In this document: positions 42,260-51,359 of the stretch, in pieces
How positions within the stretch are numbered: position 1 is the first letter of the stretch
How the letters are laid out: each line of letters begins with the position of its first letter
Assembly (NCBI GenBank): GCA_012719135.1
Contig: JAAYAW010000016.1
Location: 49,766 to 113,765, forward strand
DNA: 64,000 nt
Reading direction: 5' to 3'
Source: Chloroflexota bacterium
GTDB taxonomy: Bacteria; Chloroflexota; Anaerolineae; UBA1429
Program-made: the position numbers and the translations under genes
Notes under the pieces: generated by a model
Databases searched by the model: none
Told to the model about the DNA's origin: nothing
What the model saw: only the letters and a program-made list of their open reading frames with translations

Positions 42260-42865
42260 TCAGGATTCCACAGCTGTGTCGATGGTCAGCCGCTCGATCC
42301 GCCCGACCACGATATTCTCGCCGATTCGCCCAATGGCTTCCTGGACGAGCTGTCCCACGGACCTGCTATCATCCTTGATGTAGGGTTGATCAAGCAAGCA
42401 GTTCTGCTGGTAGAACTTGGCCAGCTTGCCCTCAATAATGCGCTCCACCACGCGCTCCGGTTTGCCCTGGATTTCCTCGGCAAAGGACGCCTTCTCCTCC
42501 GCCAGAGCGTCCTCAGGCACATCTTCGCGAGAGATCCAGCGCGGGCTGGTCGCGGCCACCTGCATGGCCAGATCATGCGCCAGCTCGATGAACCCTTCGG
42601 TGCGCGCCACAAAGTCGGTCTCGCAGTTTAGGACGACTACGCCCACCAGTCGGTTGCCGGGGTGCGTGTACACTTCCACTCTGCCCTCAGCCGCCTTGCG
42701 GTCTGCCTTCTTCGCCGCAGCGAGGAGGCCCTTCTGCCGAAGCAGCTCCGTGGCCTTTTCCATGTCGCCTTCGGTCTGCTCAAGAGCCTGCTTGCAGTCA
42801 AGCACACCCGCGCCGGTGTTCTTCCTCAGTTCCTTGATTTGGTCCATGCTTACGGCCATCGTCAT
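42260..42865 (-). CDS. tsf: Elongation factor Ts (short form)
   Basis: At 201 residues this is the short EF-Ts form, as in Thermus, lacking one of the two core subdomains of E. coli EF-Ts. It recharges EF-Tu by nucleotide exchange. Seen are MDQIKELRKNTGAGVLDCKQALEQTEGDMEKA (UBA-like N-terminus), VVVLNCETDFVAR (with the conserved TDFVAR) and the LLDQPYIKDDSRSV stretch. ATG 42865 is preceded by GAGGATGG; a second ATG six codons in (MDQIKEL) could also serve. Confidence 0.96.
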   Translation of the reverse strand: MTMAVSMDQIKELRKNTGAGVLDCKQALEQTEGDMEKATELLRQKGLLAAAKKADRKAAEGRVEVYTHPGNRLVGVVVLNCETDFVARTEGFIELAHDLAMQVAATSPRWISREDVPEDALAEEKASFAEEIQGKPERVVERIIEGKLAKFYQQNCLLDQPYIKDDSRSVGQLVQEAIGRIGENIVVGRIERLTIDTAVES

Positions 42866-42893
42866 CCATCCTCTTGCTCTGGGATTCTAGCCA

Positions 42894-42919
42894 AAAGCCG
42901 GGAACAGGGCCCCGGCTTT
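42894..42919 (-). repeat. Intercistronic hairpin between rpsB and tsf
   Basis: AAAGCCGGG (reading either way) pairs perfectly over 9 bp around an 8-nt loop and is followed leftward by a short TTTT. It may attenuate tsf relative to rpsB. Confidence 0.5.
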
Positions 42920-42951
42920 GATCGCTCTCAACAACTCGCGTCGGGCCGGTG

Positions 42952-43827
42952 CTAAATGTCCGAGTCTTCCTCGTCGTCAGTATCCACAATGATGACATCG
43001 TCATCATCATCATCGCTGGCAACGATCGGGCGTGCGGCCCTCGTCTCAGGGCCCTCATACGCGTCCTCGTACTCGTCATAGTCGTCGGCGTCCAGGCGCG
43101 CCAGCGGGGCCGGCGCTTCGCCCTCCTCTTCCATCACGATTCCGCGCATCTGCTGCCCTTCGATAACGGCATCGGCCATCGTCGACATGATGAGCAAAAT
43201 CGCCCGGATGGCATCATCATTGGAAGGGATCACATAGTCGATAGGTTCCGGATCACAGTTCGTGTCGACCATGGCGATCACGGGGATACCCATCCGGTTA
43301 GCTTCCTTGACAGCGATGTCTTCGGTGCTGACATCTGCCACGATCAGGGCGTCGGGAAGCTGATTGAGGTTGCGAAGCCCGCCGAGCCTGCGGTAGAGGC
43401 GCCCCAGATCCCGCACCAGTCCCGTGGCTTCCTTTTTGGGCATGCGCTCCCACTCACCGCGCTCACGCCGGCGCTCCAGATCGAGCATGTACTCGATACG
43501 CGGGCGGATCGTGGTAAAGTTGGTGAGCGTGCCTCCCAGCCAACGCTGAGCAACAAAGGGCATCCCGCAGCGGAGCGCCTGCTCGCGCACATTATCCTGT
43601 GCCTGCCGCTTGGTGCCGACGAACACAACCGTTCCGCCCTCGGCAGCGATGTCCCTCACCACCTCGTAGGCCTGCTCAATGGACTGGATCGTCTGCTGAA
43701 GGTCGATGATGTGAATGCCGTTGCGCTCGGTAAAGATGTACGAACGCATCTTGGGATTCCATCGGCGACTGCGGTGCCCAAAGTGGACTCCCGCCTCCAG
43801 CAACTGCTTCATGGTCACTACTGGCAT
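42952..43827 (-). CDS. rpsB: 30S ribosomal protein S2 with acidic C-terminal tail
   Basis: A 291-residue S2. The core fits fully: [96 protein letters not shown] and [11 protein letters not shown]. After the core comes an unusual tail of about 60 residues, rich in Asp/Glu ([14 protein letters not shown] and a DDDDDD run near the end). ATG 43827 has GAGGAGG upstream. Promoter at 43950-43978 heads the operon. Confidence 0.97.
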   Translation of the reverse strand: MPVVTMKQLLEAGVHFGHRSRRWNPKMRSYIFTERNGIHIIDLQQTIQSIEQAYEVVRDIAAEGGTVVFVGTKRQAQDNVREQALRCGMPFVAQRWLGGTLTNFTTIRPRIEYMLDLERRRERGEWERMPKKEATGLVRDLGRLYRRLGGLRNLNQLPDALIVADVSTEDIAVKEANRMGIPVIAMVDTNCDPEPIDYVIPSNDDAIRAILLIMSTMADAVIEGQQMRGIVMEEEGEAPAPLARLDADDYDEYEDAYEGPETRAARPIVASDDDDDDVIIVDTDDEEDSDI

Positions 43828-43949
43828 ACGGCCTCCTCGTTGATACACCCGCCCCCGCTGCCCACGCACCACACCGGCCACGCCGGCACGAGTCATCTAC
43901 GGAGACGTGATTAATGCTGGCTGTGCAACTGCGGCACACCCAGGTGCGG

Positions 43950-43978
43950 AGTATATCACGACTCGGAAGCGCCCGCAA
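43950..43978 (-). promoter_or_regulatory. Promoter of the rpsB operon
   Basis: Leftward TTGCGG (43978-43973), 17-bp spacer, TATACT (43955-43950); leader about 115 nt. Confidence 0.7.
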
Positions 43979-43982
43979 ATGG

Positions 43983-44011
43983 TTGAGGCAACACCCCACC
44001 TGTGCTATACT
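43983..44011 (+). promoter_or_regulatory. Promoter of the Trm112-like/peptidase/mutM operon
   Basis: TTGAGG (43983-43988), 17-bp spacer, TATACT (44006-44011). It is back-to-back with the rpsB promoter; the two -35 boxes are 4 bp apart. Confidence 0.65.
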
Positions 44012-44090
44012 CCGGCTCACATCCGGACGTGGTGTTTCCACGTCCGGCGCACTAGATCAGCCTTTCGGCACCTTCTCTACCGGAGGTCAT

Positions 44091-44297
44091 ATGCTCAGCG
44101 AAGAACTCCTTGCGATCCTGGCGTGCCCCGCATGCAAGACGGCAGTGATCCTGAAACAGGATCGCTGGCTGATCTGCCAGAACCCGTCATGCGGTCGCAA
44201 GTACCCCATCAAGGATGGTATTCCCGTCATGCTTATCGAGGAAGGCGACAAATATGTCAACGTCTCCGAGGAGGATCTGGCTGCGCTCGACGTCTAG
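44091..44297 (+). CDS. Trm112-like zinc-ribbon protein
   Basis: A 68-residue small protein of the Trm112/YcaR-like family: LLAILACPACKTAVILKQDRWLICQNPSCGRKYPIKDGIPVML. The two Cys pairs (CPAC, CQNPSC) can bind zinc, and the IKDGIPVML block is a family hallmark. Trm112 proteins activate methyltransferases in eukaryotes; bacterial members are mostly uncharacterised. ATG 44091 has CGGAGGT upstream. It is the first gene of a four-gene operon and overlaps the next by 44 bp. Confidence 0.9.
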   Translation: MLSEELLAILACPACKTAVILKQDRWLICQNPSCGRKYPIKDGIPVMLIEEGDKYVNVSEEDLAALDV

Positions 44298-45438
44298 GCT
44301 GGCGGTGCAACCCCTCGCTGGCTTGCGCGCGCTCGTCGCGGTGGCAGCGCTCCTGCTGACCCTCATCCCGTGGCCAGCGGCTGCTAGCGGCGGCTGGGAG
44401 ATCGTAAGCCAGCAGGCGGAAGCCACCTTCTCCTCCAGCCTGGAGCTATCTCTCCGCGTCCGGGCGCCTGAGCCGATAGTCGAGGTCATACTCTTCTATG
44501 GCAGAACTGGCGACCGGATCGTTAGGCGTATCTACCCTTCTTTTCGCCCAGCCTCCGAGTTGAGCCTGAGCCATCGCGAGCTGCTTGAGCGCGGTCAGTA
44601 TGCACCGGGCACTGAACTGCATGCTTGGTGGCAACTCACAGACCGGTCCGGCACACGCTTTGAGACGCCGGAACAGATCATCCAGTACGATGACGGTGCT
44701 CAGGATTGGGAGATGCTGGCGGGGGACGGCGTGCGCCTCTATCACTATGGCGTGCGAGCTTCCCAAGCCCAGGGCTGGGTGGAGGCTGCCGAAGCATCGC
44801 TCGAGCACATTGCCAGCACGTTCGGCGTAGCCCCTACGAGCGATCTGCACATCTATGTCTACCGGAGCGAGCGAGACATGCGCTCGGCTCTGGCAACGCG
44901 CAGCGATGACTATGATGAACGCGTGACCACGCTCGGCGTAGCGGTGGACGAAGACACGCTGATTCTGCTGGAAGCCCAACCCGATCTCGAGGCCACGATG
45001 GCACACGAGTTGACGCATCTCGTCGTGGGTATGGCAACGGATAACCCGTACGCTGGCCTGCCACGATGGCTCGATGAGGGCCTGGCCATGGTCGCAGAGG
45101 GCGAGCTTCCGCGGCAGAATGAGCTTGCGCTGCGCCGCGGCATCTCCGATGACGACTTGCTTTCGGTGCGATCCATGACGTCATACAGCGGTCGTGCCGA
45201 CCAGGTGGACCTTTACTATGGCGAGTGTTACTCCGTCGTGAGATTTATGATCGAGACGTACGGCCGCGAAGATCTCAGTGCTCTGCTCGATGCCTTTTCA
45301 GTCGGAGCCCTGCAGGACGATGCCCTGGAGGGCGTGTACGGCTTTGATGTGGAAGAGTTGGATGCGCTGTGGCGGGAGAGCCTCGGCCTCAAGAGGCGTG
45401 AGAGCGCGCTGGCTGCTCCAGAGTTGGCCGCTCGCTAA
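44254..45438 (+). CDS. Secreted gluzincin-type peptidase (peptidase MA-like)
   Basis: A 394-residue protein with an N-terminal signal-type helix (LRALVAVAALLLTLIPWPAAASG, likely cut after AAA-S) and thus exported. Residues about 25-120 form a beta-domain. The metallopeptidase part carries AHELTHLVVGMATDNPYAGLPRWLDEGLAMVAEG, an HEXXH zinc motif with the third Glu ligand in WLDEG. It resembles Chloroflexota peptidase MA family members; substrate unknown. ATG 44254 lies inside the previous gene and follows GAGGAAGG. A GTG at 44306 would give a shorter protein without overlap. Confidence 0.8.
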   Translation: MSTSPRRIWLRSTSRLAVQPLAGLRALVAVAALLLTLIPWPAAASGGWEIVSQQAEATFSSSLELSLRVRAPEPIVEVILFYGRTGDRIVRRIYPSFRPASELSLSHRELLERGQYAPGTELHAWWQLTDRSGTRFETPEQIIQYDDGAQDWEMLAGDGVRLYHYGVRASQAQGWVEAAEASLEHIASTFGVAPTSDLHIYVYRSERDMRSALATRSDDYDERVTTLGVAVDEDTLILLEAQPDLEATMAHELTHLVVGMATDNPYAGLPRWLDEGLAMVAEGELPRQNELALRRGISDDDLLSVRSMTSYSGRADQVDLYYGECYSVVRFMIETYGREDLSALLDAFSVGALQDDALEGVYGFDVEELDALWRESLGLKRRESALAAPELAAR

Positions 45439-46286
45439 TGCCCGAGCTTCCTGAAGTAGAGCACATACGGCGTGGGCTGGATCGCTTTCTGCCTGGGCGC
45501 TGCATCGAAGGTGTGAACATTCCCTGGCCCGGAATCCTGGCAACACATACGCCCTCCGACTTTGCCGCTGCCGTCCGGGGGTTGGCTTTCGGGCCGGTCG
45601 CTCGCCGGGGCAAGTACCTGATCATCTGCCTGCCGCCGCACACGCTCACTATCCATCTGAGAATGACAGGGCGACTCTATGCGGCCGATGAACCCGATCC
45701 GGGTTGGGAGGATCATCCGCACACGCGAGCCGTATTCCAGCTTGACGGGGGCGCGCGTCTATACATGCGCGACCTGCGCAAGTTCGGCCGGATCTACCTA
45801 TCATCGAGCGCCTCCTCCCTGGTGGACAGGCTGGGCCCCGAACCGCTGAGCGACACGTTCACGCTGGAGCGGTTCGCGGAGATGTTGTCCTCACACCACC
45901 GGCAGATCAAACCACTGCTGCTTGATCAGCACACCGTCGCTGGCCTGGGGAACATCTACACTGACGAAAGCCTCTGGAAAGCCGGGCTCCACCCACTGAG
46001 ACGGGCAGACAGCCTGACCGCGGAAGAGGTCGCGGCGCTGTACACCGCGCTCCGAGCGATCCTGGCCGAGGCCGTAACCCACGGAGGGACTACGCTGCGA
46101 GACTATCGTGGCGTCGATGACGTGGCCGGCTCACACCAGCGCGCCCTGGCCGTGTATGGAAGAGCGGGACACGCGTGCCCGCGGTGCTGCACCCCAGTTG
46201 TCCGCATTGTCGTAGGGCAGCGCGGCACACACATCTGCCCCACCTGCCAGAGAGAGCACGAGCCTCGGGAGGACGATTGTGGCTGA
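45438..46286 (+). CDS. mutM: Formamidopyrimidine-DNA glycosylase / endonuclease VIII family
   Basis: A 282-residue base-excision repair glycosylase/AP lyase. The catalytic MPELPEVE (Pro-Glu nucleophile region) begins at residue 1 once Met is removed. Further blocks are LTIHLRMTGRL, YMRDLRKFGRIYL, LLDQHTVAGLGNIYTDESLW with the H2TH helix, and a C-terminal zinc finger CPRCCTPVVRIVVGQRGTHICPTCQ. The FPG-type (MutM, 8-oxoG) is favoured by RKFGR and the LPEVE start. It shares one base with the preceding stop (TAATG) and overlaps the ThiF-like gene by 8 bp. Confidence 0.93.
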   Translation: MPELPEVEHIRRGLDRFLPGRCIEGVNIPWPGILATHTPSDFAAAVRGLAFGPVARRGKYLIICLPPHTLTIHLRMTGRLYAADEPDPGWEDHPHTRAVFQLDGGARLYMRDLRKFGRIYLSSSASSLVDRLGPEPLSDTFTLERFAEMLSSHHRQIKPLLLDQHTVAGLGNIYTDESLWKAGLHPLRRADSLTAEEVAALYTALRAILAEAVTHGGTTLRDYRGVDDVAGSHQRALAVYGRAGHACPRCCTPVVRIVVGQRGTHICPTCQREHEPREDDCG

Positions 46287-47139
46287 ACGGCAGGAATCTG
46301 CGCTCGATGCGGCGCTGAGGAGAATGTCGTCGCAAGACCCTTCGCGCCCGCGCTCCCTCTCGATCGTCCAGTCCATCGAACTCGCACGCGATCATGGGGC
46401 CACGCGACGGGAGGTCGAGGTTGCCGCGCTGAGAGCCGGGCTGCCTCCTCAGCGCTATCGCCGGAATTACGGTACTGTGGGGATCCAGGGCCAGATCCGG
46501 CTCCTGGAGTCGACGGTGGGCGTCGTTGGTGCCGGCGGCCTCGGTGGCTGGGTCATTGAGGCGCTCGCGCGAATGGGCATCGGGCACCTGATCATCATCG
46601 ATGGTGACGTGTTTGAGGAGAACAACCTCAACCGGCAGGCCTGCTGTACGGAGGCCACACTCGGCCAGCCCAAGGCTGCGGCGGCGGCCGAGCGAGCAAG
46701 TCAGGTCAACGGTGCCGTGGTAACGACGGTGCATCACGAATGGCTAACAGAGGCCAACGCCGTGCCGTTGCTGCACGGCGCCAGGATTCTGGTTGATGCT
46801 CTGGATTCACTGCCCGCCCGCATCATGCTACAGGCTGCGGCACGAGAGCTGCGGGTCCCCCTGGTGCATGGGGCTATCGCAGGATATACGGGACAGGTGA
46901 TGACCATCTACCCGGAAGATGCGGGTCTCGCCAGCATCTATGGCCCGGGACCGTATCCCGAGCACGGCGTGGAGGCACAGCTGGGCAATCCCACGGCCAC
47001 ACCGATGATGGTGGCAGCCTGGCAGGTGCAGCAGGTGGTCCAGTACCTGACGGGACACGAGCGCGGCCTGCTGCGCAATCGGCTTTTGCTGCTTGATGCT
47101 CAGGCTGGCGACGCTCTGACTCTCAATCTCGGAGAGTGA
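46279..47139 (+). CDS. ThiF/MoeB/HesA-family E1-like adenylyltransferase
   Basis: A 286-residue E1-like enzyme that should adenylate the C-terminal Gly of a sulfur-carrier protein (MoaD/ThiS type). A 60-residue N-terminal extension (SIVQSIELARDHGATRREVEVAALRAG) precedes the Rossmann core STVGVVGAGGLGGWVIEALARMGIGHLIIIDGDVFEENNLNRQ, which has the nucleotide-binding GxGxxG and the D/R catalytic set. The CxxC zinc motifs of MoeB/ThiF are absent. GTG 46279 follows GGGAGGACGA. No partner carrier protein is close; its partner is unknown. It is convergent with secA. Confidence 0.85.
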   Translation: MAERQESALDAALRRMSSQDPSRPRSLSIVQSIELARDHGATRREVEVAALRAGLPPQRYRRNYGTVGIQGQIRLLESTVGVVGAGGLGGWVIEALARMGIGHLIIIDGDVFEENNLNRQACCTEATLGQPKAAAAAERASQVNGAVVTTVHHEWLTEANAVPLLHGARILVDALDSLPARIMLQAAARELRVPLVHGAIAGYTGQVMTIYPEDAGLASIYGPGPYPEHGVEAQLGNPTATPMMVAAWQVQQVVQYLTGHERGLLRNRLLLLDAQAGDALTLNLGE

Positions 47140-47165
47140 TCCGCAGCGGCAAGCGGCCGCCGGCA

Positions 47166-50060
47166 TCAGCGTCCACGACGAGATGCCACGGCAGGCTCCG
47201 CCTGCGCTGCTGCCTGTTCTGGAGAGAGCCCCTTGGGTAGGCAGCAATGCTTGTACTTTTTCCCGCTACCACAGGGGCATGGATCGTTGCGCCCCACCCT
47301 GGCGGATGAGCGCCGCTGCGCCGCCCCCTCTCCTGCGGCGGCGGCACTTGAGCCGGAGTACTGCAACCGTCGGCGAGGCGAGGGCTCACGTCGGGTGACT
47401 TCAAAGTTCAGCACCAGGTGCGCCACATCGGACTGGATGTCCTGCATGAGTTGCTCAAAGGCCTGAAACGCCTCGCGCTTGTACTCCACGAGCGGGTTGC
47501 GCTGGCCAACCGCACGCAGACCGATCCCGTTGCGCAGTTCGTCCAGGGCGGTCAGATGCCGAATCCAGCGCGTATCGATGATCCGCAGGAGCAGGAGGCG
47601 CTCCAGTTGCCGCATCGCCGCCTCCCCCAACTCCTCCTCTCGTTCGGCGTACCGCGCATGCCCGATCGTGATCGCCTGCTCGGCGATCTCATCGCCTTCG
47701 AGATCCTTCCATGCGGCAACCGAGTGACTCTGCGGCAAGACGATTATGCGATCGACAGCCTGGTGCAGCCCCATGAGGTCCCAGTCGCCGTCGCGGTCCG
47801 CGGTGAACTCTAGCACGGTGCGGCGCAACTCGTCCTCCAGCAGGCCCAGAACAAAGTCCTTGAGATTCGACTCGCCGAGGACGAGCCGTCGTTGCTCGTA
47901 GATCACCTGGCGCTGCTGGTTCAGAACATCGTCGTACTCCAGCAGGTGCTTGCGCATGTCAAAGTTGTGACCTTCCACGCGATCCTGAGCGCTTTCGATG
48001 GCCCGGTTGACCATCGCATGCTCCAGTGGCACGTCTTCCTCCACGCCCAACTGGTCCATGATGCGCGCCACGGCGGGCCCGCCGAAGCGAATCATCAGAT
48101 CATCCTGCAGGGACACATAGTAGCGCGTGGAGCCCGGGTCGCCCTGTCGCCCAGAACGCCCCCTCAACTGGTTATCGATGCGTCTGGCCTCGTATCTCTC
48201 CGTGCCAATCACGTGCAGCCCGCCCGCCTCGCGCACGATGCGGCGGTTGGCTTCCACTTGGGACTTGGCCTCCGCAAGGGCGGCCTCCCACAGCCCGGGC
48301 TCAAGGCTCTGCAGGTCGTGCCCCTGGCGCCTGAGCGCATCCCTTGCCAGCCCTTCTGGATTTCCCCCCAACAGGATATCCACGCCACGCCCGGCCATGT
48401 TGGTCGCAATGGTCACGGCGCCGGGCTGACCAGCTTGGGCGATGATGAGCGCCTCGCGCTCGTGGAGCTTGGCGTTCAGCACCTCGTGAGGAATGCCCCG
48501 GCGGCGGAGCATCTCGGAGATCATTTCCGAGGTCTCGATCGCCAGCGTGCCCACCAGTACCGGCTGCTGCCTCTCGTGGCAAGTCTGGATCTCTTCCACG
48601 ACCTTGCGGAACTTTATCTCGGGTGTCTTGTAGATCACATCAGGATGATCAACACGCCGTAACGGCTCGTGAGTCGGGATCACGAGAACCTCGAGATTGT
48701 AGATCTGCGAGAACTCTTCGGCCTCCGTCTCAGCGGTACCGGTCATACCTGCCAGGCGACGGTACATGCGGAAGTAGTTCTGAAACGTGATGGTCGCGAG
48801 GGTCAGGCTCTCGCGCTGGACGCGGACATTCTCTCTGGCCTCAATCGCCTGGTGGAGCCCCTCAGAGTAGCGTCTGCCGTGCATGAGCCGCCCGGTGAAC
48901 TCGTCTACGATAATGACGTTTCCGTCCGATACTACGTAATCGCGATCTCTCTGAAAGAGAGCCTTGGCCTTGAGCGCATTCTCCAGGTACGGCGTGAGTT
49001 CATAGTTCTCTGCGGCATAAAGGTTGTCTATCCCGAGAGCGCGCTCCACCCGGCTGATGCCCTCTTCGGTGATCGTGGCCATGGTCCGCTTTTCGTCGAT
49101 CGTATAGTCCGGGCCCTCCTGCAGGCGGGAGACGATCTGTGCAAACCGGCGATACTGATCGGTGGACTCTTCCGCCGGTGCTGAGATGATCAGTGGCGTC
49201 CTCGCCTCGTCGATCAAGATGTTGTCCACCTCGTCCACGATCGCATAGTACAGCTCCCGCTGCACACGATCCTCAAACGCCAGCACCATGTTGTCACGCA
49301 GGTAGTCAAACCCAAACTCGTTGTTCGTGCCGTAGGTGATGTCGGCACCATAGGCCTCTCGCCGGGCACAGGGCCGAAGGTTCAGGTAGCGGTCATCTGA
49401 CGCCGGATAGTGGGGATCGTAAAGAAAAGATCCCAGAGCGGGATTCTCGCCCATGGACTGGATCACACCGACCGTAAGACCGAGGAGGTGGTAAATGGGC
49501 CCCATCCACTGGGCGCCCACCTTGGACAAGTAGTCATTGGGCGTTACGAGATGCGCGCCTCGGCCGGTGAGCGCTGCGAGGTACAGCGGCAGGGTGGCAA
49601 CCAAGGTCTTGCCCTCGCCTGTCTTCATCTCCGCAATCGTGTTGCGATGGAGCACGATGCCGCCGAGCATCTGTTCATCAAAGTGCCGGAGCCCGATGGT
49701 GCGAACGCTCGCCTCACGCACGGCCGCAAAGGCTTCGGGAAGGACCTCATCGAGGATGGCACGCTCTTCCTCGTCCAGATCCTTCGCCATCTCGTCGATC
49801 TCAAGCCTCAGCCTGCGCCGCTCGTCCTCGTCAGTCTCTTGATCCAGATCGTTGCGCCGAAGATCGAGCCGCGCCCGCGTGGCCGACGTCGCCTGGGCAA
49901 CACGCTTCCGATAGCCATCGGTGAGAGCGCTCAGTTCTTCATCGCTGCGCGCTTGCATCTCTGGCTCAAGCGCATTGATGCGCTGGACGATCGGCGTGAG
50001 TTTCTTTATCTCGCGTGCGTTCGGATCTCCAAAGATCGCTCTTGCGAGCCTTCCCAGCAT
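47166..50060 (-). CDS. secA: Protein translocase ATPase SecA
   Basis: A 964-residue SecA, the motor of Sec export. It has MKTGEGKTLVA (Walker A, near residue 143), THLVTPNDYLSK-like LVTPNDYLSKVGAQWMG, DEVDNILIDEARTPLIISAP (Walker B/DEAD), the preprotein-crosslinking and helical wing regions, and TNMAGRGVDILLGGN. The C-terminus ends with the SEC-C zinc motif DPCPCGSGKKYKHCC, followed by a short tail. The long Arg/Glu-rich segment after residue 45 is typical. ATG 50060 is preceded by an extended -10 promoter. It is alone, convergent with the ThiF-like gene. Confidence 0.97.
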   Translation of the reverse strand: MLGRLARAIFGDPNAREIKKLTPIVQRINALEPEMQARSDEELSALTDGYRKRVAQATSATRARLDLRRNDLDQETDEDERRRLRLEIDEMAKDLDEEERAILDEVLPEAFAAVREASVRTIGLRHFDEQMLGGIVLHRNTIAEMKTGEGKTLVATLPLYLAALTGRGAHLVTPNDYLSKVGAQWMGPIYHLLGLTVGVIQSMGENPALGSFLYDPHYPASDDRYLNLRPCARREAYGADITYGTNNEFGFDYLRDNMVLAFEDRVQRELYYAIVDEVDNILIDEARTPLIISAPAEESTDQYRRFAQIVSRLQEGPDYTIDEKRTMATITEEGISRVERALGIDNLYAAENYELTPYLENALKAKALFQRDRDYVVSDGNVIIVDEFTGRLMHGRRYSEGLHQAIEARENVRVQRESLTLATITFQNYFRMYRRLAGMTGTAETEAEEFSQIYNLEVLVIPTHEPLRRVDHPDVIYKTPEIKFRKVVEEIQTCHERQQPVLVGTLAIETSEMISEMLRRRGIPHEVLNAKLHEREALIIAQAGQPGAVTIATNMAGRGVDILLGGNPEGLARDALRRQGHDLQSLEPGLWEAALAEAKSQVEANRRIVREAGGLHVIGTERYEARRIDNQLRGRSGRQGDPGSTRYYVSLQDDLMIRFGGPAVARIMDQLGVEEDVPLEHAMVNRAIESAQDRVEGHNFDMRKHLLEYDDVLNQQRQVIYEQRRLVLGESNLKDFVLGLLEDELRRTVLEFTADRDGDWDLMGLHQAVDRIIVLPQSHSVAAWKDLEGDEIAEQAITIGHARYAEREEELGEAAMRQLERLLLLRIIDTRWIRHLTALDELRNGIGLRAVGQRNPLVEYKREAFQAFEQLMQDIQSDVAHLVLNFEVTRREPSPRRRLQYSGSSAAAAGEGAAQRRSSARVGRNDPCPCGSGKKYKHCCLPKGLSPEQAAAQAEPAVASRRGR

Positions 50061-50125
50061 GCTATCCTGCCCCTTTCGAACGTCGCCCGCGGACTTGTTA
50101 GCTGCGGGCCGGGTACTGCCCTTTC

Positions 50126-50134
50126 ATTGTACCA
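50126..50134 (-). promoter_or_regulatory. Extended -10 promoter of secA
   Basis: Leftward TGG-TACAAT lies 66 bp upstream of the secA ATG. The -35 region is poor, as is usual for extended -10 promoters. Confidence 0.5.
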
Positions 50135-50177
50135 TGGAAGACCGCTGTCCCACACTCCCGCCCGGCCGTTAGCCAAA

Positions 50178-50200
50178 GTGCCCGGCCAGAGGCCGGGCAC
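50178..50200 (-). terminator. Terminator downstream of the Na+-decarboxylase cluster
   Basis: A perfect 10-bp stem GTGCCCGGCC/GGCCGGGCAC with a 3-nt loop lies 28 bp past the end of the beta-subunit gene. Three U residues follow leftward. Confidence 0.65.
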
Positions 50201-50227
50201 CAGGAGTCTTGCCGAACGCGCAAACAG

Positions 50228-51343
50228 CTAGCCGAGCAGGGCGAGAATCACCCCTCCAGCCATCACCGAAGCGATCTGGCCAGCGGTATTGGACGCCATG
50301 GCGTGCATCAGCAGAAAGTTCGTATAGTCCTCTTCCTGCCCGACCTTTTGCACAACGCGCGCCGACATCGGAAAGGCCGAGATGCCGCATGCACCCAACA
50401 GGGGATTGATCTTGCCGCCCGAGATGACGTTCATCAACTTGCCGAACAGCGTGCCAGCTGCCGTATCGAGGATGAAGGCCACGAGGCCCATGGCGATGAT
50501 CAACAGCGTCTCGGGGCGCAGGAACTTGTCCGCAACCATGGTGGACCCAATGGTGATACCCAGGAACGTGGTCACCAGATTCGCCAACTCGTTCTGTGCT
50601 GTCTGGCTGATCCGTTGCACCACGCCCGCCTCGCGAACGAGGTTGCCGAACATGAGCATGCCAATCAGGGGCGTGGCCTCAGGGGCGATGAGGCCCGTGA
50701 CCACCGTCACCACGATGGGGAAGAGGATCCGCGTCGTCCTGGAGATCGGCTTGGACGTGTACGGCATCTTGATGCGCCGTTCCTCCTTCGTGGTCAGCAG
50801 CCTCATCACTGGCGGCTGGATGATCGGCACCAGCGACATGTAAGAGTAGGCCGCGACCGTGATCGGTGCCACGAGGTTCGGCGCGAGTGCCGAAGCGACA
50901 AAGATCGAGGTCGGGCCATCGGCGGCGCCGATAATCCCGATCGATGCGGCTTCGTTAATCGAAAAGCCGAACAGCGTCGCCATCAGAAGCGTGCCAAAGA
51001 TGCCAAACTGCGCCGCTGCCCCGAAAAGCGCATAGCGCGGGTTCTCCAGCAACGGGCCAAAGTCCGTCATGGCGCCGATACCGATAAAGACCAGGCTGGG
51101 AAACAGCTCGTTCTCAATGCCGACATCGTAGAGGAGCTTTAGCAGGCCGCCTTCCTCCAACATACCGGTGTTCGGAATGTTGGCCAGGATACAGCCGAGC
51201 CCGATCGGCAGCAGCAGCAGCGGTTCGTATTCGTAGCGAATCGCCAGGTATATGAGCACCCCGCCGACGGCCATCATGACCACGGCACCCCAGCTCATGC
51301 CTGTAATACCCTTGAGGAGCGATTGTAGAGAACTCAGATCCAT
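50228..51343 (-). CDS. Na+-transporting decarboxylase beta subunit (OadB/MmdB/GcdB family)
   Basis: A 371-residue, highly hydrophobic protein that decarboxylates carboxybiotin and uses the energy to pump Na+ out of the cell. Motifs are typical of the family: LLPIGLGCILANIP, GIGAMTDFGPLLENP, GIIGAADGPTSIFVAS (conserved Asp used in Na+ transport), GNLVREAGVVQR, LGACGISAFPMSARVVQ and HAMASNTAGQIASVMAGG. Start ATG 51343 precedes MDLSSLQSLLKG. It is the last gene of the cluster and has its own terminator. The symbol is withheld because the carboxyl donor (oxaloacetate, methylmalonyl-CoA or glutaconyl-CoA) cannot be read from this subunit. Confidence 0.95.
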   Translation of the reverse strand: MDLSSLQSLLKGITGMSWGAVVMMAVGGVLIYLAIRYEYEPLLLLPIGLGCILANIPNTGMLEEGGLLKLLYDVGIENELFPSLVFIGIGAMTDFGPLLENPRYALFGAAAQFGIFGTLLMATLFGFSINEAASIGIIGAADGPTSIFVASALAPNLVAPITVAAYSYMSLVPIIQPPVMRLLTTKEERRIKMPYTSKPISRTTRILFPIVVTVVTGLIAPEATPLIGMLMFGNLVREAGVVQRISQTAQNELANLVTTFLGITIGSTMVADKFLRPETLLIIAMGLVAFILDTAAGTLFGKLMNVISGGKINPLLGACGISAFPMSARVVQKVGQEEDYTNFLLMHAMASNTAGQIASVMAGGVILALLG

Positions 51344-51359
51344 GCTGGCATTCCCCCCA

